From Mesorhizobium neociceri (lineage in GTDB: Bacteria > Pseudomonadota > Alphaproteobacteria > Rhizobiales > Rhizobiaceae): a stretch of 64,000 nucleotides of DNA. Location of the stretch: the NCBI RefSeq assembly GCF_013520985.1, contig NZ_JACDTY010000014.1, positions 122,327-186,326 on the forward strand, in the 5' to 3' direction. Positions 52,344 to 61,261 of the stretch are shown here, in pieces (position 1 is the stretch's first letter; the number at the start of each line of letters is the position of its first letter). The translations under genes were made by a program, and so were the position numbers. The notes beneath the pieces are model-generated. The model had not been told where the DNA came from, searched no databases, and saw only the letters and a list, made by a program, of their open reading frames with translations.

Positions 52344-55250
52344 TTATGCGTTGTTAAGAGTAGTTGCGCTGGGGGCTGGTGCATTTGCGGATATGCTGTT
52401 CAATTCGGCGAGCAGGGCGCTCGCCGCATTTGCATCCGCGGTTTGCACGCCTTCGCCGAACCGCTGAAGGAGCCTGCCGAGCAAATCCCGGGCACGGTCT
52501 GCCTGACCTTGTTGCTGCCACATCCTGGCCAGCGGTACGGCTGCCCTCAACTCCCACGCCATCGCCGATTGCTTACCTGCCCAGTAGATCGCTTGAAGCA
52601 GCGAGTCCTCAGCCGTACTCACATCGGGCGAAGAATATGCCAGGCGAATTTCGGCCCGCACACGCAGCAGATCCGGACGATCATACGTCTCGCCGGCCTG
52701 GTCCGACAAGGCAAGGGCCCGGTCGATCGTGGCGGCAGCCTCATCGAGCTGGCCGCAGCGCATCATGCCCTCGGCAAGCGCTCGGAGGAAGGCCGTCGCC
52801 AGGATATTGAACCGCTCAGCACTCAGCGTCGCGACAGCGCTACGGAGCAATTGCACGCCCTCGGCCGGCTCGCCTTGCAAGATCATGAGTTCGCCCTTCA
52901 AAGCAAGTCCCATGGCGTGATAGGGAGCCAGGGAATACTTCGTTGCATAGGCTAGAACACGTTCGATCCATTGAGCTGCGCGTTCAAAGTCACCGCTCCA
53001 GAGGTAGACCGGCACGGTGTAAACAAGCGACATGCAAACTGCGACCGGATGCTCGCGTTTCATCGCCTCTTCGACGGCTTGATCCGCTATTCTGAGCGCT
53101 TTCTCCGGCATGCCTCGCAACCACAAGGCCCGCGCCAGCGCTATCAGCGCACGCACCCTGTGGTCATAGCCGAAGAAGTCGACCTGAACGCTGCCCGCTT
53201 CTGCTTCCAACTCCAGCCCACGCTCGCTGTGTCGCTGTGACGCCGCCTGGTTTCCGACAAGGTGATGCGATACGCCGAGCATCCACTCGGCCACAATAAT
53301 CCCTGACTTCTCCCCCAGCTCTGCTGCAACGAGCACGCTCCGCTCGGCGCAGGCGAGGGCGCCGCGAAAGTCTCCGACGCGAGTAAGAAAGATGTTCAGC
53401 CCGGCCAGCAGATGCAACTTGTACTGGCCGTCCCGCAACGCCTCCGCCAATCCAATGCCCCGCTCGATCGCCCGTCGCACACCGTCGCTGTTGCCACGTG
53501 TGAACATCGACGAGATCGCCAGTGCTGCTTGAAGCGCCAATTCGCGCTCCGTACCCCGATCCGCTTCTCCTAACGCGGACAAGCCCCGCTCGCACCACTG
53601 CTCGCACTCCCCCAGAAGTGAAAAGCCCAAGAATAAAGGCGCGACTCCGGCTGCGAGTTGGACACCATTCCGGGCCTCGCCGACCTCGGAAAAGCTCCAC
53701 TCAAGTGCCGCTCGGATATTGCCCATATGCGGCTCGTAAGCGGACACGTCGCGGGTTCCGAACGCGGTTGCTCTTGTTGAGTCGGGCTTGAAGCGATCGG
53801 CATAGTGATGCGCATGTCGCCTCGACAGCGCTGCGCCATCGCCGGTTTCGGCAAGCTTGGCTGCCGCATACACTCGGCTGGTATCGAGGAGCCGGTGGTA
53901 AGTCGATCCCGCCAACTCGGACATCCTGATAAGCGACTTGTTGACCAGGCTCTCGACGGCGTCTGCCACCGCTGGCGCATCGGCTTCACCGTCCGACGCG
54001 ATTGCTATGGCATCGTTGAGCGTGAAAGGGCCGACGAATACGGACAACCGGCGCAGGATCGCCTGTTCGTACGGGGAGAGCAGGTTGTAGCTCCAGTCGA
54101 ACATTGCCTGAAGCGTTTGATGACGCGGAATAGCGCTTCGCCGGCCGTGCCATAGAAGCTTGAAGCGATCATCAAGCAGTTCAGCGGTTCCGTGAATTCC
54201 GTAGGTACCCACGCGGCCGGCAGCGAGTTCGATTGCTAATGCTATCCCGTCAAGCCGGCGGCATATCGCCGCCAGGATCGGCGCGTCGGCATCGCTGAGT
54301 TCGGCACCAAGGCCGCCCGCGACGGCGCGTTCCATGAAGAGCTGCACAGCCGGCGCGGCAAGTGCCTGCGCAGCGGTCAACCCACTGTCTTCGGGCGGCC
54401 CTTCAAGGGGCGTCAGCAGATGCACATTCTCGCCCTCGACACGCAGGGCCTCGCGGCTGGTAGTCAACAGGTGCATAAGAGGGATCTCGGCAAAGAGACG
54501 CTCAGTCAGCGCGGCGACGGCATCGATCACATGCTCGCAACTGTCGAGGACGAGAAGAGTCGGCTTGTCGACCAGAAAGGCAACCAGAGCAGAAACCGGG
54601 TCCTGTGTCGCCTGACTGCTCAAACCCAACGTTGACGTCACAGCGCCGGCGACGAGGGATGCATCTCGCAGCGCGCCGAGATCGAGAAAATAGATCTGAT
54701 CGGCAAACGCGCCGCGCAAGGAGTGGGCTATCGCAACCGCGACGGTCGTCTTACCCATGCCTCCCGGCCCGACCACATTGACGAACCGCCGCTCCGAAAG
54801 GAGAGAGGACAAGGCGGCAACTGTTTCTTCGCGCCCGATCATCCTTTCAAGTCGCGGCGGCAGCCTTTTGGGCCGACCGGCTCCCGCGCTGGGCGGATTG
54901 GGGATCATGCGAGCGGAGCTCTGCACCGGCGCTACGAAACTGTAACCACGTCCGGCCACATTGGCGATGTATCGGTTGCCATCTTTCCCGTCACCCAAAG
55001 CCTTGCGAAGATTGGAGAGGTGTACCCGGAGACTTCCCTCCTCAACAATCACGTCGGGCCAAACGCGCTTGAGCAGCTCCTTGCTGCTCAGGACTTCCCC
55101 GGCGTGCTCCACCAGAACGATGAGGATATCCAACGCCCGCCCGCCAATCGCGACAGGCTCCCCGCCTCTTGCGAGCAGTCTCTCAGAGACGCTCAAGCGA
55201 AAAGGGCCGAAAAACGCAATCACGTCGTGAGACACGTCCTGATCGAGCAT
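52344..55250 (-). CDS. Large winged-helix / NTPase / TPR regulator
   Basis: 968 residues from the ATG at 55250. Residues about 10-108 are an OmpR-type winged helix (GGRALDILIVLVEHAGEVLSS, VEEGSLRVHLSNLRKALGD, GRGYSFVAPV). Residues about 135-420 are an AfsR/MalT-like NTPase with Walker A GPGGMGKTT at 161-169, LLVLDSCEHV (Walker B) and LLTTSREALRV. The remaining 500 residues are helical TPR-like. Such proteins activate genes upon ligand or protein binding to the NTPase/TPR part. An in-frame extension upstream of 55250 has no family match. The epoxide hydrolase and VOC genes follow on the same strand. Confidence 0.9.
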   Translation of the reverse strand: MLDQDVSHDVIAFFGPFRLSVSERLLARGGEPVAIGGRALDILIVLVEHAGEVLSSKELLKRVWPDVIVEEGSLRVHLSNLRKALGDGKDGNRYIANVAGRGYSFVAPVQSSARMIPNPPSAGAGRPKRLPPRLERMIGREETVAALSSLLSERRFVNVVGPGGMGKTTVAVAIAHSLRGAFADQIYFLDLGALRDASLVAGAVTSTLGLSSQATQDPVSALVAFLVDKPTLLVLDSCEHVIDAVAALTERLFAEIPLMHLLTTSREALRVEGENVHLLTPLEGPPEDSGLTAAQALAAPAVQLFMERAVAGGLGAELSDADAPILAAICRRLDGIALAIELAAGRVGTYGIHGTAELLDDRFKLLWHGRRSAIPRHQTLQAMFDWSYNLLSPYEQAILRRLSVFVGPFTLNDAIAIASDGEADAPAVADAVESLVNKSLIRMSELAGSTYHRLLDTSRVYAAAKLAETGDGAALSRRHAHHYADRFKPDSTRATAFGTRDVSAYEPHMGNIRAALEWSFSEVGEARNGVQLAAGVAPLFLGFSLLGECEQWCERGLSALGEADRGTERELALQAALAISSMFTRGNSDGVRRAIERGIGLAEALRDGQYKLHLLAGLNIFLTRVGDFRGALACAERSVLVAAELGEKSGIIVAEWMLGVSHHLVGNQAASQRHSERGLELEAEAGSVQVDFFGYDHRVRALIALARALWLRGMPEKALRIADQAVEEAMKREHPVAVCMSLVYTVPVYLWSGDFERAAQWIERVLAYATKYSLAPYHAMGLALKGELMILQGEPAEGVQLLRSAVATLSAERFNILATAFLRALAEGMMRCGQLDEAAATIDRALALSDQAGETYDRPDLLRVRAEIRLAYSSPDVSTAEDSLLQAIYWAGKQSAMAWELRAAVPLARMWQQQGQADRARDLLGRLLQRFGEGVQTADANAASALLAELNSISANAPAPSATTLNNA

Positions 55251-55580
55251 GGCGGACTCCGGTAGCTCGTGACTACCTTCACGGTCGCGCTCAATCGGGG
55301 AGACCATCCGCCTGCGAGACGGGCGTCGACCTTTCACGGGTTTTGGCGCGCTCGACCATATACGACATGCGCATTCTGGTCCAATCCGGCGAATTTCAAC
55401 CAAGACCAGCCACGTGGCTGTCACTGCATGCGATGCTCGTTTCGGGATCATATCACACGACGTCCACCCTTGGAGGTTGAACGTCTGCTATCGTTCTTCA
55501 CTGCATCGCAAGCGGACCGACTGCTCCCGGCCCCATCTGACATCGAGCATTGCAGAGGCCTGGTCCCGTGCTTGTTCAAG
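55251..55580. other. 330-base gap without a recognised gene
   Basis: Separates the regulator from the lipoprotein gene, both leftward. Frames here (for example 55269-55910 on the plus strand) are shadows with no motif. It probably contains the promoter of the regulator; no clear -35/-10 pair, repeat or hairpin was picked out. Confidence 0.4.
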
Positions 55581-56660
55581 TCAATTGCACGTATCGGCAG
55601 CCTCAAGCGCTTCGGCGCGGGAAGATTTCGGCAAATCGGCGATCCGCCGGACAGAAGCGTAGAACCTTGGATAATCGCCCGAACACAAGTCGAACAAGCG
55701 AAGAAAGGCCGGAACCTGTTCACCGTAGACGGCAGTCGCGGCAAGCTTTGCATTGTTGATCGGGGAATCGAACCATGCGTCGTATCCCCGGTATCCAGCC
55801 CAGTTTTTATTACGCATCTGCCGGTAGCGCATCCGCAGCCTGTCGATCGTGGCTGCTTTGGCGGCCGCCATCTGCTCCGGCGAGCGGGGACTTTCATAGA
55901 TCTGCCTTAACTCGTCGCGCGTTTTCGACACCAGCCCGATAAAATCGGCGCTGCGCTTGCGATCGGCTTCGTAGCGGCGCAACCCGGCCCGATCGCCGGC
56001 GGCGCGGAGCCATTTCCTGACGCCGCTGGTTTCGACGGCAACTGCGAACGCCTCGTTGAATGCGGAATCGCCATCCACATACAGGCGCTGATGCGCCAAC
56101 TCGTGAAAAACAAGGCTTGCGAGATAGGTGTCGTCCTGACGCAGCATGGTGCTTAGCAGCGGGTCACTGGACCAGCCCAGTGTGGAATAGGCGGTGACGC
56201 CCGTGACATAGACGTCCAGCCCCAGCCTATGAAGCTCGACAGCGCTCTCGGTCGCGGATTTCCGGGAGAAGTAACCCCGGTATGGAACGCAGCCGAAAAC
56301 CGGAAAGCACCATATTTGTGGCGCGAGCGAGAATTGCGGCGCGGCAAAAACCGCCCAGGTCACGGCGTCCCGATGGATGTCGACATAGCTGCGGTAGCTG
56401 CTGTTGTCGGGCAATGCCAGTTCATCCGTCGCAAACCGTCTTATGGCGCTCGCCGACGTCAGCTTGGCGCGCAATGCCTCAGGCGTCGAAGGATCATGGA
56501 TGAGTTTCCCGACATTCCTGCGCGCGGCCATGATCTGCACATGGCCCTCCAGCGACTGCGCGTAGTAGGAAACGCTTGTGCAGCCGGCCACCCCGGACGC
56601 CATGATCACCGCGGCAAGCATCCGAAGAACGCGCTTCACGGTTTGCCCACCCTTGCCCAT
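55581..56660 (-). CDS. Lipoprotein with a zinc-aminopeptidase-like motif
   Basis: 359 residues (352 if a GTG at 56639 is the start). The lipobox SGVAGC near residue 27 predicts a membrane-anchored lipoprotein. The zincin motif HELAHQ is followed by DGDSAFNEAFA, supplying a third Glu ligand, as in gluzincin peptidases. The protein matches the putative aminopeptidases of COG4324 by its TAYSTLGWSSDPLLSTML and FNEAFA segments, from memory. Activity is untested in this family, to my knowledge. Confidence 0.82.
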   Translation of the reverse strand: MGKGGQTVKRVLRMLAAVIMASGVAGCTSVSYYAQSLEGHVQIMAARRNVGKLIHDPSTPEALRAKLTSASAIRRFATDELALPDNSSYRSYVDIHRDAVTWAVFAAPQFSLAPQIWCFPVFGCVPYRGYFSRKSATESAVELHRLGLDVYVTGVTAYSTLGWSSDPLLSTMLRQDDTYLASLVFHELAHQRLYVDGDSAFNEAFAVAVETSGVRKWLRAAGDRAGLRRYEADRKRSADFIGLVSKTRDELRQIYESPRSPEQMAAAKAATIDRLRMRYRQMRNKNWAGYRGYDAWFDSPINNAKLAATAVYGEQVPAFLRLFDLCSGDYPRFYASVRRIADLPKSSRAEALEAADTCN

Positions 56661-56867
56661 CTCCCCAGGAATCGATGTCTCGATCCTCCGCTCTCAAACA
56701 GGCGCACCGATTTTCGTCAAGCTCTACAGGGGCAGCGGGTCGGACTTTCGACTTTGACAGGGTTGGCAATACGGCCATTCGCCTTCGATGGACGGAAGTC
56801 CACCCGGTATCGGCGGAGCCGCGAATCTGTGTTAAGCCGCCGCTCAATCAACCAAAGGACGACAGCT

Positions 56868-57098
56868 GTGAGCGAACCGACCGTGGCCCAGGCGACCGAG
56901 AGCATTTATGCCTCGCTGCGGGCCGACAATGCCGACATCGACGTCCATATCGCCACGCTCAAGGCGGCGCTGGCTCGAGAAGGGACAAAACAGGCGGTGT
57001 TCGATCCGACCAAGTTGGCGCAGAACAACCGCCAGGGCCGCAAGTTGATGCAGGCTTATTTTCGGCAACGCGGCGTGAGCGTGAGCTTTTCGAACTAG
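56868..57098 (+). CDS. Small 76-residue protein, intact copy
   Basis: Starts at a GTG after AAAGGACGACAGC and encodes 76 residues (VAQATESIYASLRADNADID, HIATLKAALAREG, LAQNNRQGRKLMQAYFRQRG). It looks helical and basic at the C-terminus, with no recognised domain. A decayed copy with the same 60-base upstream block lies at 37199-37412. In the degenerate copy changes in the first half are largely silent or conservative, which suggests the frame was once under selection. Confidence 0.65.
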   Translation: MSEPTVAQATESIYASLRADNADIDVHIATLKAALAREGTKQAVFDPTKLAQNNRQGRKLMQAYFRQRGVSVSFSN

Positions 57099-57190
57099 CA
57101 GAGCCGCGCGCGTCGACTAGCTCCTGGAAAAAGCCAGACCGGAAACGCCCGCTATGTTGCCGTATAATTGGTGACGCGCTCCTTATCGAG

Positions 57191-57210
57191 CAATATTGAG
57201 CGCAATATTG
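57191..57210. promoter_or_regulatory. Paired CAATATTG palindromes
   Basis: Two copies of the 8-base palindrome CAATATTG (57191-57198 and 57203-57210), with centres 12 bases apart, lie in the 305-base gap before the coiled-coil/OmpA/GTPase/cyclase operon. The spacing, about one helical turn, would suit a dimeric regulator. The rest of the gap (57099-57403) shows no gene. Confidence 0.3.
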
Positions 57211-57403
57211 CAGTTGCCGCCGCCGCCATTTGAAATGGCCACGCCCAAACGTCCGTTGCTGACTCGGCGACGCGGCAGTCGGCTGCCTCATGAATCAACT
57301 TAAGTCAAGAGATACCGGCTTGCGAGCCGGGTATTTTGCTGACATGCTCTGTTTTTTATGGGGTTTTGCACCGTGGCAGGTGTTCAAATGGAAGGGCAGA
57401 AGC

Positions 57404-58066
57404 ATGGCAAAGGAATCTACGAATACCGTTTCTTCAGAAAAGAAGGCGGACGCAAATCTGATAGCTAACGCAGAAGGAAACGGGCTGAACTTCATGGGAG
57501 TCCAGGCTCGCGAGAACGGGGGGCCCGACGCCGTAGGTGTCGACAAGATACGTGACCTGCTGTTCGGCAACCAGATGCAGGACTATGACCGCCGTTTCTC
57601 CAAGCTTGAAGAGCGGGTCTTGCAGCGCTTCAAGGATGTCGAATCCGAAGCCAAGCGCAATCTTGAGATGTACGAGTCGAACGCAAAGAAGCAGGTCGAT
57701 TCGCTTGCGGGGCAGTTGCGGAACGAAAAAGATTCGCGAGCCGACGCCGACAAGGAGATTGACCGGAATCTTCGCGAGCAAAACCAGGCGCTTGAAAAGC
57801 AGGTGCGCGCGTTGTCGGATCAACTGAGCGCGCTTGAGCGCGACGTTGCGGACCGGATAAATCGAAACGATCATTCGCTGCGTGAGGAAATCAAGCAGAA
57901 GATTGAAAGCGTTCAGATGCTGATCGAGAAAATGTTTGCCGATCTCAGCAACGTCAAGACCGACCGAAATCTTTTGGCTGGCCTGTTTGTCGAGGTAGCA
58001 AAATGTCTGAATCAGGATCCCGTCGGCAGCAAGAGCAATTCGGACCGTAGCTGGAAAGCGAGTTGA
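57404..58066 (+). CDS. Coiled-coil protein, first gene of the GTPase-cyclase operon
   Basis: 220 residues from the ATG at 57404. Residues about 60-185 are strongly charged with heptad character (DYDRRFSKLEERVLQRFKDVE; KQVDSLAGQLRNEKDS; LREQNQALEKQVRALSDQL), predicting a long coiled coil. The N-terminal 40 residues are polar and unordered. No signal peptide or catalytic motif is seen. It ends 8 bases before the OmpA-family gene and likely acts as a scaffold in that complex. Confidence 0.8.
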   Translation: MAKESTNTVSSEKKADANLIANAEGNGLNFMGVQARENGGPDAVGVDKIRDLLFGNQMQDYDRRFSKLEERVLQRFKDVESEAKRNLEMYESNAKKQVDSLAGQLRNEKDSRADADKEIDRNLREQNQALEKQVRALSDQLSALERDVADRINRNDHSLREEIKQKIESVQMLIEKMFADLSNVKTDRNLLAGLFVEVAKCLNQDPVGSKSNSDRSWKAS

Positions 58067-58073
58067 TGGGACC

Positions 58074-60752
58074 TTGACGTCAACCGTCGACCCACTCAAC
58101 CTACCGCAAAGAACAGCCTCGAACGATACAGAGGTTGATCGCGAGGCTCTGGCTCGTCTTTTGATCGAAATTGCCCGGAACGTTGATCCGGACTACCGTG
58201 CGCGTTTCGACGGAGTTCCAACCGCCGATCCTCGCATGGAAACGCTGCGCCAGTTGCTGGTCAGCCGCGAAATCTCGGAGCTTTCACGAGTTACGCATCT
58301 GCTGGACGAACCGGAGCAGCTTGCGACAGCAGTGGGCGACGTTCTTCCCAGTGCGGCCGCACGAGCGTCTCATGCGCAACTCGGCGAGGCGCTTGCGCCA
58401 GCTGTCGAAAGGGCTGTGCAGCGGTCGATCCAGAAGAGCCCGCGTACGCTTACGGATATATTATACCCGGTGTTTCTGCCGGCAATTCGCAAGTCGATCG
58501 GGGAAAAGATCGACCAGACCTTTCAGTCGCTGAATGAAACTTTAAGGCATATATTTACCTGGCATGGTCTCAAGTGGAGATTTGAGGCCTGGAGAACGGG
58601 AGCAAGCTTCTCAGAAGTTGTTCTGAAGCACTCTCTTGTCTATCGTATAGAACATGCCTTCCTCATTCATCGCAATTCCGGTCTTTTGATAGCGCATGTA
58701 ACGGCCGATAACGCGACGAGCGAGGACCCTCAGCTTATTTCTTCGATGCTTAGTGCAATTCAGGATTTTGTGAAGGACTCGTTTAACGAGAAAGAGCAGA
58801 GCGGCCTGGACACAATCCGTTTTGGCGAGCTTCGTCTCTGGTCTGAAGTTGGACCGTTTGCGACCCTGGTTTCGGTGATCCGGGGAAATCCGCCAGAGGG
58901 ATTGCATGAAATAGTTCGCGATGTATTGCTTCGCATCCATGAGGAGTCCTCGCAGGCTTTAGAGCAGTTTGACGGCGACGGTTCGCAGTTGGCCAGCGTA
59001 GAGGCGCAGTTGCAGACCTGCGTCGAGCTCAAGCAGGAGGAATCAAACGAGGGATTTCCGTGGCTGGTGGCGGCCGTTGCCCTGGTGCTTTTGAGTCTGG
59101 CAGGCGGTTGGTACTTTCTTTCCTGGCAATCAGCACAGCGCTGGCAGGCTTATGTATCGCGCTGGCAGGCTTACGTGTCGCGACTGGAGGCCCAGCCGGG
59201 CATCATCGTTGCCGAACAACAGGTACGCGATGGCCAATTCTATATTGCCGGCCTGAGAGACCCGCTTGCCGCCGACCCGCAGTCGCTGTTGTCCGGAACT
59301 GAGGTCGATCCCGCCCAGGTTCATTCGCAGTGGCAATTCTATGAGAGCCTTGAACCCGAGTTCGTCTTGAAGCGGCTGACGGCGTCGCTGGTTCCGCCTG
59401 AGACAGTACGACTTTCGATCGCCAATGATCGCATCGTTGCCGAAGGTGAGGCTCCCGACACCTGGATAGATCGGGCGCGCGCAGCGGCCCGACAGCTTTC
59501 GGCAGGCGGACCGGAATTCGACATCTCCAAGGTCCGTGATGTAAGCCCTGAAGTGCGCCAGGCGGAGCGCTGGCAGGCTTACGTGTCACGACTGGAGACC
59601 CAGCCGGGCATCATCGTTGCAGAACAAAAGATACGCGACGGCCAATTCTATATTGCTGGCCTGAGAGACCCGCTTGGCGCCGACCCGCAGTCGCTGTTGT
59701 CTGGAACTGAGGTCGATCCCGCCCGGGTTCATTCGCAGTGGCAATTCTATCAGAGCCTTGAGCCGGAGTTCGTGTTGAAGCGGCTGACGGCGTCGCTGTA
59801 TCCGCCGGATACGGTGCGACTTTCGATCGTCAATGGTCGCATCGTTGCCAAGGGTGAGGCTCCCGACACCTGGATAGATCGGGCGCGCGCAGCGGCCCGA
59901 CAGCTTTCGGCAGGCGGGCCGGAATTCGACATCTCCATGGTTCGTGATGTGAGCCCCGAAGCACGCTCCGCGGAGCACTGGCAGTATTATGTGTCGCGAC
60001 TTGAGGCCCAACCGGGAATCATCGTCGCCCAACAAACGGCGAGGGGCGGACATTTCTACATTTCTGGTCTGAGAGACCCGCTTGCCGCCGACCCGCAAGC
60101 TCTGCTGTCCGGAACGGACGTTGATCCTGCCCGCGTTCATGCACAGTGGCAATTCTATCAGAGCCTTGATCCGAAGTTCGTGGTCAAGCGGCTGACGGCG
60201 TCGCTGAACCCGCCGAAGTCGGTTCAGCTTTCGATCGTCCAGGGTCGCATCGTTGCCGTGGGTGAGGCTCCTGCCGGCTGGATCAACCGGGCGCAGGCCG
60301 CCGCCGAACAGCTTTCGGCGGACGGAGTGGTTCTGGATGTCTCGCAGCTGAGCGAGCTGAACCTTGCAGAACTTAACTATTTGAGAGAAGCCATCCAGAC
60401 GACCGATATCTTCTTCTCTTCCGGCAAAGTTGTGCCAGGACCAGAGCAGACGCCGGTTCTCGACAGGTTGGCGGATCAAATAAAGGTATTCGCCCAAAAT
60501 GCCCGCAAGTCAGGCGTAACAGCGCGGTTCATGTTGACCGGCCATTCGGACACCACCGGGCGTGAGACGGCCAACGCGTCGATCAGCGCGGCTCGCGCCG
60601 AGACAGTTCGTGCGCTTCTCAACAAGCGCGGCGTCGCTCCGGAATTGCTGCTGGTTCGGGGCGCGGGCACGTTTGAGCCGCTGGTACCTGAAAATAGTCT
60701 GGCTGGGAGCTCCACCAATCGCCGGGTTTCGATTACTGTAAACCTGGACTAG
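58074..60752 (+). CDS. Membrane OmpA-family protein with BON-like repeats
   Basis: 892 residues from a TTG at 58074 with ATGGGA before it. Residues 1-325 form a cytoplasmic-type domain (HLLDEPEQLATAVGDVLPSA; TLTDILYPVFLPAIRKSIGEK). One membrane helix lies at about 326-348 (WLVAAVALVLLSLAGGWYFL). Three tandem repeats of 136 residues follow from 363, each ending in a BON-like unit (RIVAEGEAPDTWIDRARAAA). The C-terminal 115 residues are an OmpA peptidoglycan-binding domain (MLTGHSDTTGRETANASISAARA, then SSTNRRVSI). It bridges inner membrane and cell wall and sits in an operon with a GTPase and a cyclase. Confidence 0.88.
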   Translation: MTSTVDPLNLPQRTASNDTEVDREALARLLIEIARNVDPDYRARFDGVPTADPRMETLRQLLVSREISELSRVTHLLDEPEQLATAVGDVLPSAAARASHAQLGEALAPAVERAVQRSIQKSPRTLTDILYPVFLPAIRKSIGEKIDQTFQSLNETLRHIFTWHGLKWRFEAWRTGASFSEVVLKHSLVYRIEHAFLIHRNSGLLIAHVTADNATSEDPQLISSMLSAIQDFVKDSFNEKEQSGLDTIRFGELRLWSEVGPFATLVSVIRGNPPEGLHEIVRDVLLRIHEESSQALEQFDGDGSQLASVEAQLQTCVELKQEESNEGFPWLVAAVALVLLSLAGGWYFLSWQSAQRWQAYVSRWQAYVSRLEAQPGIIVAEQQVRDGQFYIAGLRDPLAADPQSLLSGTEVDPAQVHSQWQFYESLEPEFVLKRLTASLVPPETVRLSIANDRIVAEGEAPDTWIDRARAAARQLSAGGPEFDISKVRDVSPEVRQAERWQAYVSRLETQPGIIVAEQKIRDGQFYIAGLRDPLGADPQSLLSGTEVDPARVHSQWQFYQSLEPEFVLKRLTASLYPPDTVRLSIVNGRIVAKGEAPDTWIDRARAAARQLSAGGPEFDISMVRDVSPEARSAEHWQYYVSRLEAQPGIIVAQQTARGGHFYISGLRDPLAADPQALLSGTDVDPARVHAQWQFYQSLDPKFVVKRLTASLNPPKSVQLSIVQGRIVAVGEAPAGWINRAQAAAEQLSADGVVLDVSQLSELNLAELNYLREAIQTTDIFFSSGKVVPGPEQTPVLDRLADQIKVFAQNARKSGVTARFMLTGHSDTTGRETANASISAARAETVRALLNKRGVAPELLLVRGAGTFEPLVPENSLAGSSTNRRVSITVNLD
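59160..60340 (+). repeat. 408-base in-frame tandem repeat
   Basis: Units at 59160-59567 and 59568-59975 are exactly 408 bases (136 codons) and nearly identical; the third, from 59976, is more diverged and runs to about 60340. A short extra piece of the unit start precedes the first (59139-59159). They encode the BON-like repeats of the OmpA-family protein. Confidence 0.88.
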
Positions 60753-60763
60753 TGGGGCCTGAA

Positions 60764-61258
60764 ATGTTGCAAAAAAAGATCTGCATGCTCGGCGGGTTCG
60801 CTGTCGGGAAGACGAGTCTGGTTCGCAGGTTTGTGCAAAGCATCTTCTCAGAAACCTACTTGACCACGGTGGGAGTGAAAATCGACAAGAAGAGCGTCGC
60901 ACTGCCGGACAAAACCGTGGATCTGATTTTGTGGGATTTGGCCGGCGAAGACGATATCGGCTCGTTCCGCGTCAGCTATGTTCGAGGTGCAACCGGGCTC
61001 GTGCTTGTCGTCGATGGAACCCGCGCCGCCACTCTTGCCGTGGCGCTCACGCTGCGCGAACGGGTCGAGGCAGAATTCGGCGCCATGCCGTTTATATTGC
61101 TGATCAACAAATCCGATCTGGCCGATCGGTGGGCAATATCGGATAGTGAGATTGACGAGCTGAGGCAGCGTGGGTGGCAAATCTATCTAACAAGCGCGCT
61201 CACGGGTGAGCATGTTGATGATGCGTTTCATCAACTTGCTTTGATGGTCACAAAATAG
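60764..61258 (+). CDS. Ras/Rab-like small GTPase
   Basis: 164 residues from the ATG at 60764, 12 bases after the OmpA-family stop. All G motifs are present: P-loop GGFAVGKTSLV, G3 WDLAGEDD (variant of DTAGQE), G4 NKSD and G5 TSALTGE. Switch I holds TYLTTVGVKI with the conserved Thr. There is no C-terminal Cys for lipidation. Bacterial Ras-like GTPases of this kind act as localisation or signalling switches. Effector candidates are the flanking OmpA and cyclase proteins. Confidence 0.92.
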   Translation: MLQKKICMLGGFAVGKTSLVRRFVQSIFSETYLTTVGVKIDKKSVALPDKTVDLILWDLAGEDDIGSFRVSYVRGATGLVLVVDGTRAATLAVALTLRERVEAEFGAMPFILLINKSDLADRWAISDSEIDELRQRGWQIYLTSALTGEHVDDAFHQLALMVTK

Positions 61259-61261
61259 ACC

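Noticed and set aside
59160..60340. CRISPR or transposon repeat
   Set aside because: The units are long, in frame, and encode repeated protein domains within one gene; there are no spacers and no transposase.
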